NCBI GenBank assembly: GCA_945787295.1
Contig: CALZHQ010000131.1
Coordinates: forward strand, 1 to 6,904
DNA: 6,904 nt
Direction: 5' to 3'
Source: an uncultured Desulfuromonadales bacterium
Lineage (GTDB): Bacteria; Desulfobacterota; Desulfuromonadia; Desulfuromonadales; Geopsychrobacteraceae
Shown here: positions 6,853 to 6,904 of the stretch, piece after piece
Layout of the letters: the number at the start of each line of letters is the position of its first letter
How positions within the stretch are numbered: position 1 is the first letter of the stretch
Position numbers and translations under genes: made by a program
Notes under the pieces: model-generated
What the model saw: only the letters and a program-made list of their open reading frames with translations
Told to the model about the DNA's origin: nothing
The model's database searches: none

Positions 6853-6904
6853 ACCTAAATCCTGCAAACCGTCCTCACACGGCCAAGACGAGGGTCTGTG
6901 CCTG

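Noticed and set aside
6853..6904. Possible terminator after the last gene (CCGT...ACGG, CCTC...GAGG pairings)
   Set aside because: The stems are short and imperfect, no T tract is seen, and the window ends before any structure could be completed.

Overview
The window looks like chromosome from a Gram-negative bacterium. It has an outer-membrane efflux lipoprotein, an RND pump and an exported periplasmic protein, with strong Shine-Dalgarno sites and moderately high GC third positions. The protein flavour, especially the pump, the FUSC-type remnant and the glutamate decarboxylase next to one another, makes me lean weakly to Desulfuromonadota/deltaproteobacteria. No taxonomic marker is present, so this is only an impression.

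Layout, all on the + strand: (1) 2-2179, the C-terminal two thirds of an HAE1-type RND transporter, whose 5' end lies outside the window; (2) 2172-3617, an OprM/NodT-type outer-membrane factor lipoprotein that overlaps the pump gene by 8 nt; (3) 3687-3836, a short remnant matching only the N-terminus of a FUSC/aromatic-acid-exporter-type membrane protein; (4) 3836-5193, a GadB-type glutamate decarboxylase broken by an internal loss of about 43 nt near 4817, so the reading frame ends at 4819 and the last 124 codons lie in another frame; (5) 5230-6138, a six-helix membrane protein of unknown function that seems to be built from three copies of a two-helix unit; (6) 6277-6852, an exported 191-residue protein made of two tandem copies of a 59-residue beta-rich unit.

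The first two genes are the inner- and outer-membrane parts of a tripartite drug/solvent efflux pump; the adaptor gene is probably upstream, outside the window. The middle of the window is a decay zone: two adjacent genes (FUSC-type exporter and glutamate decarboxylase) have each suffered a deletion. The two genes at the 3' end appear intact but are poorly characterised. Both have an internal repeat structure, and they are the most interesting intact unknowns here. I see no RNA gene, insertion sequence, CRISPR array or phage-like gene, and no convincing new multi-gene system.
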